Positions 1 to 5,516 of a stretch of 42,491 bases of DNA are shown here, one piece after another (the stretch's first letter is position 1; each line of letters opens with the position of its first letter). A program made the position numbers and the translations under genes. The stretch is from the IMG/VR virus record IMGVR_UViG_3300025921_000039, positions 1-42,491 of that record; one strand, 5' to 3'. The notes under the pieces were generated by a model that was given only the letters and a program-made list of their open reading frames with translations, searched no databases and was not told the origin of the DNA. This DNA is from a virus.

Positions 1-106
1 CACCAGCGGCGAGTCCATAGGGCGGATCCGTGATGACGACGGCTCGCTCCGGGTCGTACGTCCCCGGCAACACGTCCTGCCAGCGGCCGACGAGAACCGG
101 CGTCAC
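1..106 (-). CDS. Duplicated 5' end of the DNA methyltransferase gene (partial)
   Basis: This is the second copy, within the terminal overlap, of the first 35 codons of the methyltransferase annotated at 41732-42460. It starts at GTG 106-104, sharing GTGA with the TGA of the preceding gene. The DPPYGL motif IV is present, and Leu32 is encoded by CTC instead of CTG. It runs off the window edge and is not a separate gene once the circle is closed. Confidence 0.85.
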   Translation of the reverse strand, partial: MTPVLVGRWQDVLPGTYDPERAVVITDPPYGLAAG

Positions 107-137
107 GCTGGTACCGCCCGGTCACAGGTTGTGCAGC
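1..137. repeat. Left copy of terminal overlap (direct repeat)
   Basis: These 137 bases recur at 42355-42491. Bases 12-137 (126 nt) are identical. The only difference is base 11 (g here, c at 42365), and it is synonymous in the methyltransferase gene that crosses the junction (CTC versus CTG, Leu32). Genes read smoothly across the join: the GTG of the methyltransferase overlaps the stop of the gene at 103-312. The simplest reading is a circular or circularly permuted genome opened by an assembler. A physical terminal repeat is less likely. Confidence 0.93.
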
Positions 138-312
138 GCCCGTCGACCGGAACGATCTCGTGCGGAGCCCGATAGCCTCGCGGTTGGTGCATCCTCACGG
201 GCTCATGCCACTCCCAGCACTCGCAGCCGTGCCCAAGTAGCCGACAACCGGCATCCGCGCCCTCATCGTCACCGACAAGGTGAGAGTGGCCGCAACCACA
301 GATGATGCTCAC
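103..312 (-). CDS. Small cysteine/histidine-rich protein, probable zinc-binding
   Basis: This is a 69-residue protein of unknown function. The N-terminus carries CGCGHSH, then CRLLGHGCECWEWH, and the C-terminus has a CTTC pair. The pattern suggests one or two small zinc-binding knuckles and perhaps nucleic-acid contact. The GTG start overlaps the stop of the upstream HNH-like gene (GTGA). Its own stop overlaps the GTG of the methyltransferase across the circle junction, so it is a translationally coupled member of the early operon. No family is recognised with confidence. Confidence 0.75.
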   Translation of the reverse strand: MSIICGCGHSHLVGDDEGADAGCRLLGHGCECWEWHEPVRMHQPRGYRAPHEIVPVDGRCTTCDRAVPA

Positions 313-725
313 GCCGTCTCCACGAGCTGGAACGGATCCGCTCGGTTACAGGGACCAGGACAGCCGTGCATCGGCTCGACATGGCCGCACCCGGCATCGT
401 TCGCGCGGGTCAAGTACTCCCGGAGCAGTGGCCGGTTCCGTGTCGCCCAGCCGAGCAGGTGCGCGTGGTAGCAGAGGGTGACGAGATGCGCCTTGTCACT
501 CGGTGCTCGCTTGCCCATCCGCCCGTAGGACTCCTGAACGTGGTCGAGCGTCAGCACGTACTCGTCGTCGGCTCGGTGGCTCTGGCCCCAGCGGTCCGCG
601 CACTTGTGGGTCGGGTCAAGGAAGCGCGCCACACAGCCGCCCGCGAACCGAAGGTCACGGACCAGCACGGCCTCATGGAGTTCGGGCGTCACCGGGTCGG
701 CCTTGGGCTTGCGGCGGAGCATCAC
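309..725 (-). CDS. HNH-type endonuclease-like protein
   Basis: This is a 138-residue protein with an HNH-like core. It has Cys residues near 31 and 42, a TLDHV segment that supplies the central histidine, and HLVTLCYHAH followed by GWAT and RPLLREYL. That order is typical of small phage HNH proteins. A Cys-rich tail (CGHVEPMHGCPGPC) may bind a second zinc. GTG 725 overlaps the upstream stop in a GTGA, and ATG 722 is an alternative start. It sits among replication and recombination genes of the early operon, so DNA processing or mobility are both possible. The nuclease call rests on motif pattern only. Confidence 0.7.
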   Translation of the reverse strand: MMLRRKPKADPVTPELHEAVLVRDLRFAGGCVARFLDPTHKCADRWGQSHRADDEYVLTLDHVQESYGRMGKRAPSDKAHLVTLCYHAHLLGWATRNRPLLREYLTRANDAGCGHVEPMHGCPGPCNRADPFQLVETA

Positions 726-952
726 GCCGCGTCCCCGAACAACGTCAACTTGGCCGAGGGGTCGATGTAGAACCTGTTCACCCCGTCGACCCGGCGGCAG
801 ACGATCTCGTGGCCGTCCTTGCGGGCGTCGGAGATGCGGGCGCGGGGGTTGGCGACGAAGGGATCCAGGCCACGAGTGAGTTCAGCGATCGTGCAACCCG
901 GATGCTCGCGCAGATACCTGACGACCCTGGCCGTCTGGGTGAGCTGCGTCAT
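722..952 (-). CDS. Small winged-helix DNA-binding protein
   Basis: This is a 76-residue protein. Residues 5-50 look like a winged helix-turn-helix: an N-terminal helix (TARVVRYLREHPGCT), then IAELTRGL and a recognition-helix region ending ARISDARKDGHEI. A short beta wing with VNRFYI follows. Similar small proteins are common in phage early operons, where they act as regulators or accessory DNA-binding proteins. The ATG overlaps the stop of the gene at 949-1920 (ATGA). The target is unknown. Confidence 0.72.
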   Translation of the reverse strand: MTQLTQTARVVRYLREHPGCTIAELTRGLDPFVANPRARISDARKDGHEIVCRRVDGVNRFYIDPSAKLTLFGDAA

Positions 953-1920
953 GCCGTCGCCTCGAGCGCGGCGTCGATGCGGGCCTGCTCGTCCTCATCG
1001 AAGAGCGGGGCCGACGGGGCCTCTGCCGGCTCAGGCACGTCCTCGGCTGGGATCGTCCACTCGGGTGTCTTGATCCGTTCCAAATGGATCCGCGAGTAGG
1101 GCGGCATCGGCTTGCCGTCCTTTGTCCACGGCACGCTCTCGACGGAGCCGAACACCGTCACCCGCAAGCCGTCGGTGAGCGGCGGGACAGCGATAGCGAG
1201 GACTTGCGCGAGATCGCCCTCCGCCACGCACTGGAAGCCCTTCCGCCCGGCCATGAGCTTGAAGCCGAAGACCGCACCGCCGTCTGCGGTGTTGCGGAGG
1301 TTCAGGTCGACTGGCGGCGCCCCAGCCTTCACGTCCCCAATGAGCCCTTCGGCTCGTCGTTCCAGCGGGGGCCGCATCGGCTCGCCGGGGTGATCGTCGG
1401 GAGGCATCTCGTCGGCGGGCGTCGGCTGGTAGCCGGCCAACGTCATGATCCAGGAGTACTGCTGACGGAACGCCCGCGACGTGGCGCGGGTCACGGCCAT
1501 GCTTCGCTTGACGTGATCCGGCCGACCCGTCCAGTTGCCGTCGCCCTTCCCGCCGGCCATCGCGGACGAGCCGCCGATGACCATTCCGTCTGAGAGCCGA
1601 ATTAGCTCGACGAACGCCTCCCAGGAGCCGTCCTCGTTCTTCACCGGCCGATCCGACTCGCGGGCGACTACGTTGTCCATGCGCCCGATCGTCATCCACG
1701 CCTCGACGTGGGGATACTTCTTCCCTTGGATCAGGGTGTAGAGCTGCTGCTGCTCGACCATCCGGGTCAGGGACGTGGCAATCCGCGATGCGGCCTCCAG
1801 CATCCGGTCCTGACCGTCCGGCGCATCGGCGGTGACAAGCGCCTGTCCCGGTTGGGCCGGGATGACCGCGCGCTCGGCCGGGATGACCTCAACGGCAGTT
1901 CCCTCGATCACGTCGGTCAT
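949..1920 (-). CDS. Possible recombination/ssDNA-annealing-associated phage protein
   Basis: This is a 323-residue protein starting at ATG 1920, chosen because it overlaps the upstream stop (ATGA). The longer upstream frame reads as a shadow. Residues about 30-165 show a pattern seen in phage proteins often placed with single-strand annealing or recombination genes: EAASRIATSLTRMVEQQQLY, VEAWMTIG, a Gly-rich VIGGSSAMAGGKGDGNW stretch, and SMAVTRATSRAFR followed by WIMTLAGYQPTPADEM. The C-terminal half is a beta-rich region with an acidic tail. Neighbours are a sliding clamp and replication genes, which fits DNA recombination or repair. The family name is inference; I am confident only that it is a real early gene. 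Confidence 0.6.
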   Translation of the reverse strand: MTDVIEGTAVEVIPAERAVIPAQPGQALVTADAPDGQDRMLEAASRIATSLTRMVEQQQLYTLIQGKKYPHVEAWMTIGRMDNVVARESDRPVKNEDGSWEAFVELIRLSDGMVIGGSSAMAGGKGDGNWTGRPDHVKRSMAVTRATSRAFRQQYSWIMTLAGYQPTPADEMPPDDHPGEPMRPPLERRAEGLIGDVKAGAPPVDLNLRNTADGGAVFGFKLMAGRKGFQCVAEGDLAQVLAIAVPPLTDGLRVTVFGSVESVPWTKDGKPMPPYSRIHLERIKTPEWTIPAEDVPEPAEAPSAPLFDEDEQARIDAALEATA

Positions 1921-2141
1921 GGCGCCAGCTCCGCCGTCACGACGTAGGCCCCGTGGTCCTCCAAGACGACCTCGCGTCGGGGGTTGGCCCACTGGTACAG
2001 GCGTCGGACCTGATTGGCCTGGATGCAGTCGATGTGGTCGCACTGGCCCGACTCGGAGCGCCACTCATCGCCGTATTCCTCGGGCGGGGTGTCGCGGTCG
2101 GGGTAGTCCTCTGGGGTTGGCAGGAGGCACGGGACGCTCAT
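1917..2141 (-). CDS. Hypothetical early protein, 74 aa
   Basis: This 74-residue protein starts at ATG 2141, overlapping the stop of the gene above it. The N-terminus is acidic and proline-rich (MSVPCLLPTPEDYPDRDTPP). The middle has CDHIDCIQANQVRRLYQW and the end is beta-like. Cys and His could form a small metal site. The function is not recognised. Its stop overlaps the ATG of the recombination-like gene. Confidence 0.65.
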   Translation of the reverse strand: MSVPCLLPTPEDYPDRDTPPEEYGDEWRSESGQCDHIDCIQANQVRRLYQWANPRREVVLEDHGAYVVTAELAP

Positions 2142-2383
2142 CGGTCGGCCGCTGCCGTCGCCTGACCCAAAGGGTCGTCGTGGTTCTCCGAGACGTAGCG
2201 GCGGGGGTAGACCCGGAGCAGCGCGTCTCGGTGATGGCGGCAGGCTCGATGGGTGAAGCCGCCCGCGTCCGTCCAAGTCGTCAGTCCGACCGTGGCGTCG
2301 CAGAAGATGGGCATCTCGGACCACTCGCCGGGATAGAAGCCCACACGAGCGTTGCAGGTGGTGGTGCGCGTCTCGGTGGTCAT
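2138..2383 (-). CDS. Hypothetical early protein, 81 aa, Cys/His-containing
   Basis: This is an 81-residue protein with scattered Cys and His (Cys10, Cys28, then HRACRHH) that may bind metal. It follows the sliding clamp gene with an ATGA overlap and precedes the 74-residue gene with another. No family is recognised. A role linked to the clamp or to replication is suggested only by position. Confidence 0.65.
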   Translation of the reverse strand: MTTETRTTTCNARVGFYPGEWSEMPIFCDATVGLTTWTDAGGFTHRACRHHRDALLRVYPRRYVSENHDDPLGQATAAADR

Positions 2384-2961
2384 GCCGCACGCTCCGTCAC
2401 CGACGCCAGTCGAACCGGCATAATGACTTCGCGGTAGTTCGGCCCGGTCACGAGGATCGGCTTCTCCGGGTCAGGGTCCGGGTAGATACGGATGTGGCCC
2501 GACGCTTTGGCAAGCGCGGCAGTCGTGTCACGGAGGAAGGCGGGGTTGACGCCCCACGCCACCCGATCGCCTGGCTCCCACGGCACGTCAGCGCGGCGGT
2601 AGTTGGGGAACGTCCCATCGCAGAGGCGGACCGTCAGCGAGAGCGCGCCGGCCTCAACGGTCAGATGGCCCTCGGCGTCCTTGCGAACCGCGACGGTGCC
2701 CTTGCTCGACCGGACCACGCTGACCACGAGCGGCAGATCGTGGGACCAGACGAGCGCCTGTCCGAAGTCGGACGCCTCCTCCGAGAGGTCCGCGATGGCG
2801 ATGCGGTAGTTGTCCGCAGCCACGAGGCGCACGCCCTTCTCATCGCCCTCCAAGAGGAGGGTCGTCAGGACGGGCCGCTGCGGGCTCAGCGCGATTGCGT
2901 GCTTGACGCAACCGATCGCCTCCAACAGCCGCGACGAGTGGAGCGTGAGTTCTGTCATCAT
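2380..2961 (-). CDS. Short DNA sliding clamp (DnaN/beta-clamp-like)
   Basis: This 193-residue protein carries several beta-clamp signatures: RPVLTTLLLEG at 29-39, an AADNYRIAIADL segment (bacterial clamps have ATDGYRLA), FPNYRR at 118-123, and VIMPVRL near the C-terminus (179-185), like the MPMRL end of bacterial DnaN. Bacterial clamps are about 370 residues with three domains; this one is about half that. It seems to lack domain I and may have a shortened last domain. Its job would be to tether polymerase or other clamp-binding proteins to DNA. It starts at ATG 2961 (ATG 2958 also possible) after a purine-rich stretch and a hairpin, and leads the recombination/replication part of the early operon. 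Confidence 0.72.
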   Translation of the reverse strand: MMTELTLHSSRLLEAIGCVKHAIALSPQRPVLTTLLLEGDEKGVRLVAADNYRIAIADLSEEASDFGQALVWSHDLPLVVSVVRSSKGTVAVRKDAEGHLTVEAGALSLTVRLCDGTFPNYRRADVPWEPGDRVAWGVNPAFLRDTTAALAKASGHIRIYPDPDPEKPILVTGPNYREVIMPVRLASVTERAA

Positions 2962-2981
2962 TCCCCTGCCTTTCGAGGTTT

Positions 2982-3013
2982 GCCCCGGCCGAGATCCAAC
3001 CCTCGACCGGGGC
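2982..3013. other. GC-rich hairpin upstream of the sliding clamp
   Basis: The arms 2982-2993 and 3002-3013 pair over 11 of 12 positions, with one mismatch (2989/3006) and an eight-base loop. Read on the minus strand, the hairpin lies between the 145-residue gene and the clamp and is not followed by a U-run, so a simple terminator is unlikely. It could slow or partly end transcription, protect the clamp mRNA, or bind a regulator. Confidence 0.5.
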
Positions 3014-3018
3014 CTTTG

Positions 3019-3456
3019 CTAGCCGGAAACGTCCGACTGGGCGCGTGCAGCGCTCCGGGGAGCGGGAGTCAGGGACGCAGGGGAACGCCCTGCTACGACC
3101 GCTCCCCTAAGGGCTGGACGGGTGGAGTGAGCCCGGAGGGACTCGGGGTCCGGGCTCGGCCGATGCTTCCTCGGCTGGGATGCCTCATCGCCCCTTCGAT
3201 GGTCGGGCGCCCCGGACCGGCGCTGACTGTCCACGAACGGACCGACTCCCACCGGGATGGGAGCCTGACCTGTCGCGTCAGCGCCGGACCGGGCGAGCCG
3301 GACGAGGTGGTGCTTGTGGCGCGGATTCTGGAGATGCCCGAGGACCAGGAGCGAGCGTCCCAACCGGACGACCCGCACCTCCTTGGAGCAGACGGCGCAG
3401 AACAGCCGCTCGTCGGCGGGGACGTAGGTCTGCGCGTCGGCGCTCGGGGGCCTCAT
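3019..3456 (-). CDS. Hypothetical early protein, Cys/His-containing N-terminus
   Basis: This is a 145-residue open frame. The first about 55 residues look protein-like, with FCAVC and GHLQNPRHKHHL, which could hold a zinc. The last about 90 residues are rich in Arg, Ser, Pro and Ala and resemble non-coding shadow, so the true product may be shorter or the 3' part may be regulatory DNA. The ATG overlaps the stop of the 27-residue membrane peptide upstream. No function is recognised. Confidence 0.5.
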   Translation of the reverse strand: MRPPSADAQTYVPADERLFCAVCSKEVRVVRLGRSLLVLGHLQNPRHKHHLVRLARSGADATGQAPIPVGVGPFVDSQRRSGAPDHRRGDEASQPRKHRPSPDPESLRAHSTRPALRGAVVAGRSPASLTPAPRSAARAQSDVSG

Positions 3457-3536
3457 CGCGGAGCCACCGACAGGACCACGAGGGCCACGATGCCCAGCAG
3501 GCCGACGATGACGAGGACGTAGGCGAAGCGGGTCAT
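3453..3536 (-). CDS. 27-aa single-span membrane peptide
   Basis: ATG 3536 to TGA 3453 encodes MTRFAYVLVIVGLLGIVALV followed by VLSVAPR. It is almost entirely one hydrophobic helix with a positive C-terminus. Both ends use CGATGA-type stop/start overlaps with neighbours, which argues that it is translated. It resembles tiny phage membrane effectors, but no function can be assigned. Confidence 0.55.
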   Translation of the reverse strand: MTRFAYVLVIVGLLGIVALVVLSVAPR

Positions 3537-3616
3537 CGGGACACCGCCGTCAGGGCGATGAAGATGAAGCACACGGCGACGAACGCCAGCCCATCGAGGA
3601 CGTCCTGTCGAGTCAT
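3533..3616 (-). CDS. 27-aa single-span membrane peptide
   Basis: ATG 3616 to TGA 3533 encodes a peptide beginning MTRQDVLDGLAFVAV and continuing CFIFIALTAVSR. It has a short charged head and one hydrophobic span. It is the same length as the next gene, has the same MTR start and the same kind of Arg-stop end, and is joined to it by an ATGA overlap. The pair may have arisen by duplication, or may simply be similar minimal membrane peptides. Confidence 0.55.
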   Translation of the reverse strand: MTRQDVLDGLAFVAVCFIFIALTAVSR

Positions 3617-3660
3617 CGGGGCGGCTCGTAGGGCGGGAAGTCGGTCGGACGACAGGTCAC
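3613..3660 (-). CDS. 15-codon micro-ORF linking two coupled genes
   Basis: GTG 3660 overlaps the stop of the zinc-ribbon gene (GTGA). The frame reads 15 residues (VTCRPTDFPPYEPPR) and ends in a TGA that overlaps ATG 3616. It may be a real micropeptide or may only carry ribosomes from one gene to the next. Confidence 0.35.
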   Translation of the reverse strand: MTCRPTDFPPYEPPR

Positions 3661-3836
3661 GCCACGAGCTCCTTGGCGGCAAGACGTCGCTGCTGTGCCC
3701 GACGCACCCACTCGGGGATGGCCTGAACAGGACGGCAGACGCACGCCGCGGGCGGGTTCTCGCAGCCCTGACAGACCCGAATCCCTGACGGGAAGTCGAG
3801 GTGAGTGCGGTTGTCGCACTGGCCGCAGCGGTTCAT
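3657..3836 (-). CDS. 59-aa zinc-ribbon protein
   Basis: ATG 3836 overlaps the stop of the HNH gene (ATGA). The product begins MNRCGQCDNRTHLDF, then has CQGC and CVC, so at least three Cys clusters (Cys4, Cys7, Cys22, Cys25, Cys33, Cys35) could form one or two zinc sites. The C-terminal third is basic and helical (VRRAQQRRLAAKELVA). Small zinc ribbons like this are common in phage early regions and may bind nucleic acid or host proteins. No specific role can be assigned. Confidence 0.7.
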   Translation of the reverse strand: MNRCGQCDNRTHLDFPSGIRVCQGCENPPAACVCRPVQAIPEWVRRAQQRRLAAKELVA

Positions 3837-4330
3837 GCGGCGACCGCCTGACGCTCGTCGACCCAGATGAGGCCGTTGACGATCCTGCTGATCGTGGCGT
3901 GATTGACGCCGTACTCACGGGCCATCGCCCGGACACCGGCACGCTTGCCGCGTCGCTTGATCTCAGCGACTTGCTCGGGCGACAGGACGCTCCTGATACC
4001 GCGCTGCACGTTCACCGCGTGGGTCACGAACTCCAGGTGGTCTGGATTGACGCACCACCGATTGCGGCACAGGTGATCGGGTTCCAGTCCGGTCGGGATC
4101 GGGCCAACGCGCAGGATGTAGGTGAGCAGGTGCGCCTGGTAGTAGATGCTCTGGATCGAGACGTGGCCGTAACCCGAGCCTGTTAGGCCACGAGTCCACC
4201 GCCAACAACCGTTCGCCTCGACGACGTACGACGCCCGAATCCGGTCGGCTGTCGATAGGCCCTTGTTGCGGCAGATCAGCAGCTCGTCGCGAGTCGGGTA
4301 GCGAACCATCGCCTGAGACTTCCGGCTCAT
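3833..4330 (-). CDS. HNH endonuclease with C-terminal helix-turn-helix
   Basis: This 165-residue protein has an HNH_3-type core at about 35-110: CWRWTRGLTGSGYGHV, AHLLTYILRVGPIPTGLEPDHLC, then NRWCVNPDHLEFVTHAVN. A C-terminal HTH follows, with LSPEQVAEIKRR, VRAMAREYGVNHATISRIV and NG. This is the usual layout of free-standing phage homing endonucleases, where the HTH helps find the target site. It is the second gene of the early operon, with ATGA overlaps at both ends. It could be a selfish element or could have a role in phage DNA processing. Confidence 0.85.
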   Translation of the reverse strand: MSRKSQAMVRYPTRDELLICRNKGLSTADRIRASYVVEANGCWRWTRGLTGSGYGHVSIQSIYYQAHLLTYILRVGPIPTGLEPDHLCRNRWCVNPDHLEFVTHAVNVQRGIRSVLSPEQVAEIKRRGKRAGVRAMAREYGVNHATISRIVNGLIWVDERQAVAA

Positions 4331-4530
4331 GCGGCCGGGGCGCGCCCGAGCCGCTTAGCTGCCGCCTCGGCCCGCTTCTCCCACTCCGCGCTAGGGGTCC
4401 GCTTGCCCTGTGCATAGGCGTAGATCGTCCACACCGGCGTGCCCAGAGCAGCAGCCAAATCGGTAATCGTCGCGCCGCGTTCGGTGAGGGTCCGGCGCCA
4501 CTCGGGCAAGTTGACTGTCGTGTCGGCCAT
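4327..4530 (-). CDS. Cro-like helix-turn-helix regulator
   Basis: This 67-residue HTH protein has the motif at about 20-45 (ITDLAAALGTPVWTIYAYAQ) followed by a charged GKRTPSAEWEKR helix region, as in short XRE/Cro repressors. It is the first gene of the leftward lytic operon and is divergent from the repressor-like gene at 4724. The -10 TACCTT ends six bases before its ATG, so the transcript probably starts at the AUG itself, and an operator lies between -35 and -10. It probably acts in the lysis/lysogeny choice, possibly binding the same operators as the opposing repressor. Confidence 0.78.
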   Translation of the reverse strand: MADTTVNLPEWRRTLTERGATITDLAAALGTPVWTIYAYAQGKRTPSAEWEKRAEAAAKRLGRAPAA

Positions 4531-4536
4531 GCGGCA

Positions 4537-4565
4537 AAGGTAATCGTACTAGCACTTTTCGTCAA
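4537..4565 (-). promoter_or_regulatory. Leaderless early lytic promoter
   Basis: On the minus strand, TTGACG (4565-4560), a 17-base spacer and TACCTT (4542-4537) form a good sigma70-type promoter. Six bases separate the -10 from ATG 4530, so +1 should fall on the A of the start codon. Operator O1 lies inside the spacer, where a bound repressor would block RNA polymerase. Confidence 0.75.
4546..4555. promoter_or_regulatory. Operator O1 (GTACTAGCAC)
   Basis: This ten-base near-palindrome is centred on CTAG. Its reverse complement is identical to O3 at 4629-4638. It lies in the spacer of the leftward promoter. CTAG is scarce in this GC-rich genome, so three such copies within 93 bases are unlikely by chance. 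Confidence 0.7.
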
Positions 4566-4573
4566 CCCAACTT

Positions 4574-4583
4574 GTGCTAGGTC
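4574..4583. promoter_or_regulatory. Operator O2 (GTGCTAGGTC)
   Basis: This site matches O3 at 8 of 10 positions, in the same orientation. It lies upstream of the leftward -35, between the two divergent promoters, as a middle operator would. Confidence 0.55.
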
Positions 4584-4611
4584 GGTGCCTCCGTACACCG
4601 CTGTTTTCCGC

Positions 4612-4641
4612 TAGACAACTTGTGGAACGTGCTAGTACACT
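4612..4641 (+). promoter_or_regulatory. Rightward repressor promoter
   Basis: TAGACA (4612-4617), an 18-base spacer and TACACT (4636-4641) give a plausible promoter for the plus-strand repressor gene. Operator O3 overlaps the spacer and -10, so autoregulation or Cro repression is expected. The start would be near 4648, leaving a leader of about 25 bases with AAGGGGA before TTG 4672. Confidence 0.6.
4629..4638. promoter_or_regulatory. Operator O3 (GTGCTAGTAC)
   Basis: This is an exact reverse-complement copy of O1. It overlaps the -10 region of the rightward repressor promoter. Confidence 0.7.
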
Positions 4642-4671
4642 TCGGCGGCGCGCAACGACGAAGGGGACGCA

Positions 4672-4758
4672 TTGACAGACGCGAGCCGCGACTCGGCCGC
4701 GGGAGACCGGCTCCGGGAAGGCGATGGAGCAGAGTCCGGGCTGGCCTGGCAACGCTGA
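4672..4758 (+). other. Out-of-frame N-terminal segment of the repressor gene
   Basis: TTG 4672 has a good upstream AAGGGGA. It reads MTDASRDSAAGDRLRE and then runs into nonsense and a stop at 4756-4758. The frame at 4724 continues as MEQSPGWPGN. Removing one base from the GG at about 4719-4720 would give GDRLREAMEQS, a normal opening for an XRE-type repressor. This strip is therefore probably the true start of the repressor, split from the rest by an indel. Confidence 0.55.
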
Positions 4759-5152
4759 TGCGCTAGAGAGGCTGGTGCGCGAGCAAGGCTCCCGCCTGAC
4801 CGCCACAACCATCCGGTCGTGGTTCAGCGGCACCCCGCCCCAGATCCCGAACCTACTCAAGATCGCGCCGATCCTGAAATGCTCGCCCTTGGACCTCTAC
4901 GCCGCTTGGTTCAATGAACCCCTGTCGAGCAGCGGCCTAGCCCGGATCGCGGACGAGATCAGCGAGCTCCGCGTGGCGTTCCTGCAGCGCGTGCCGCCTA
5001 ACCCGAACGTCGAGCGAGCGCGGGTCGGGGTCGCCGCGGCCGAGGTCCGGGCTGATCGGGAGAAACGTCGAGCAGCAGGCACCCCGCCACCCCGATCAGT
5101 CGACCCTGGCGAATCCGAGGTAGAACGACAAGTGTCCCGAGAGGGCGGGTGA
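4724..5152 (+). CDS. Phage repressor-like HTH protein (apparent 5' frameshift)
   Basis: The open frame gives 142 residues. Residues 13-60 form an XRE-like HTH: ALERLVREQGSRLTATTIRS, WFSGTPPQIPNLLKIAPILK, then CSPLDLYAAW. A polar C-terminal region that could mediate oligomerisation follows. There is no LexA-type protease motif, so SOS cleavage is not indicated. It diverges from the Cro-like gene around three operators and is the likely immunity repressor. ATG 4724 has only a poorly spaced Shine-Dalgarno, and a better start (TTG 4672) lies in another frame, so the gene may be frameshifted by mutation or by a sequencing error. Confidence 0.7.
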   Translation: MEQSPGWPGNADALERLVREQGSRLTATTIRSWFSGTPPQIPNLLKIAPILKCSPLDLYAAWFNEPLSSSGLARIADEISELRVAFLQRVPPNPNVERARVGVAAAEVRADREKRRAAGTPPPRSVDPGESEVERQVSREGG

Positions 5153-5342
5153 GGGTGACCGGCTGGTGGGTGAGGTACGCCTCATCCAGGGCCGCCAGCA
5201 CCGCAAGGAACCCGTCACCCGTGAACGCCTCGCGGGCCGGCATCCCGCAGCAGCACCGGCCAGTGGCGAGCGCCACAACGGCCTCATCGCACCATTCCAT
5301 GGTGTGCGCGGGTCCCCGAAACAGCGCAATCGCCATTGCCAT
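4998..5342 (-). CDS. Hypothetical protein convergent with the repressor
   Basis: This is a 114-residue open frame on the minus strand. ATG 5342 has a strong AGGGGAGG eight bases upstream. The first about 80 residues look protein-like: MAMAIALFRGPAHTMEWCDE, AVVALATGRCCCGMPA, FLAVLAALDEAYLTHQP and LGTLVVLPRI. The last about 30 residues overlap the 3' end of the repressor gene and are Arg/Pro-rich, so the real end is uncertain. No family is recognised. A plus-strand alternative across the same bases looks much less protein-like. Confidence 0.42.
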   Translation of the reverse strand: MAMAIALFRGPAHTMEWCDEAVVALATGRCCCGMPAREAFTGDGFLAVLAALDEAYLTHQPVTLTRPLGTLVVLPRIRQGRLIGVAGCLLLDVSPDQPGPRPRRPRPALARRSG

Positions 5343-5484
5343 CGCGCGGCCCTCCCCTTTGCCGACGTCATTAGGCTCGCCGTCGGCCTGCGAGCGTTCG
5401 ACTGCCCGGATACCCGAGCAACCGAGGATGAGGGCTGGGTGCGTCACCTTGGGTGACACGCCCTTCTGGGGGTCTTCGGCGGAT

Positions 5485-5498
5485 AGTACGACGGTACT
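5485..5498. promoter_or_regulatory. Inverted repeat AGTAC-N4-GTACT upstream of the SHOCT gene
   Basis: Perfect five-base arms flank a GACG centre, 19 bases before ATG 5517. The arm AGTAC is the right half of operator O3, so the immunity repressor or Cro-like protein might also act here. Apart from this repeat, no strong promoter was seen in 5343-5516. Confidence 0.4.
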
Positions 5499-5516
5499 GA
5501 GGGTCAAGGATTATCA

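Noticed and set aside
1-137. Terminal overlap considered as true physical direct terminal repeats
   Set aside because: The overlap is short, cuts through the methyltransferase gene and fits an assembly overlap of a circular map. Packaging-type repeats usually lie in non-coding DNA near the terminase. Read ends would be needed to exclude it fully.
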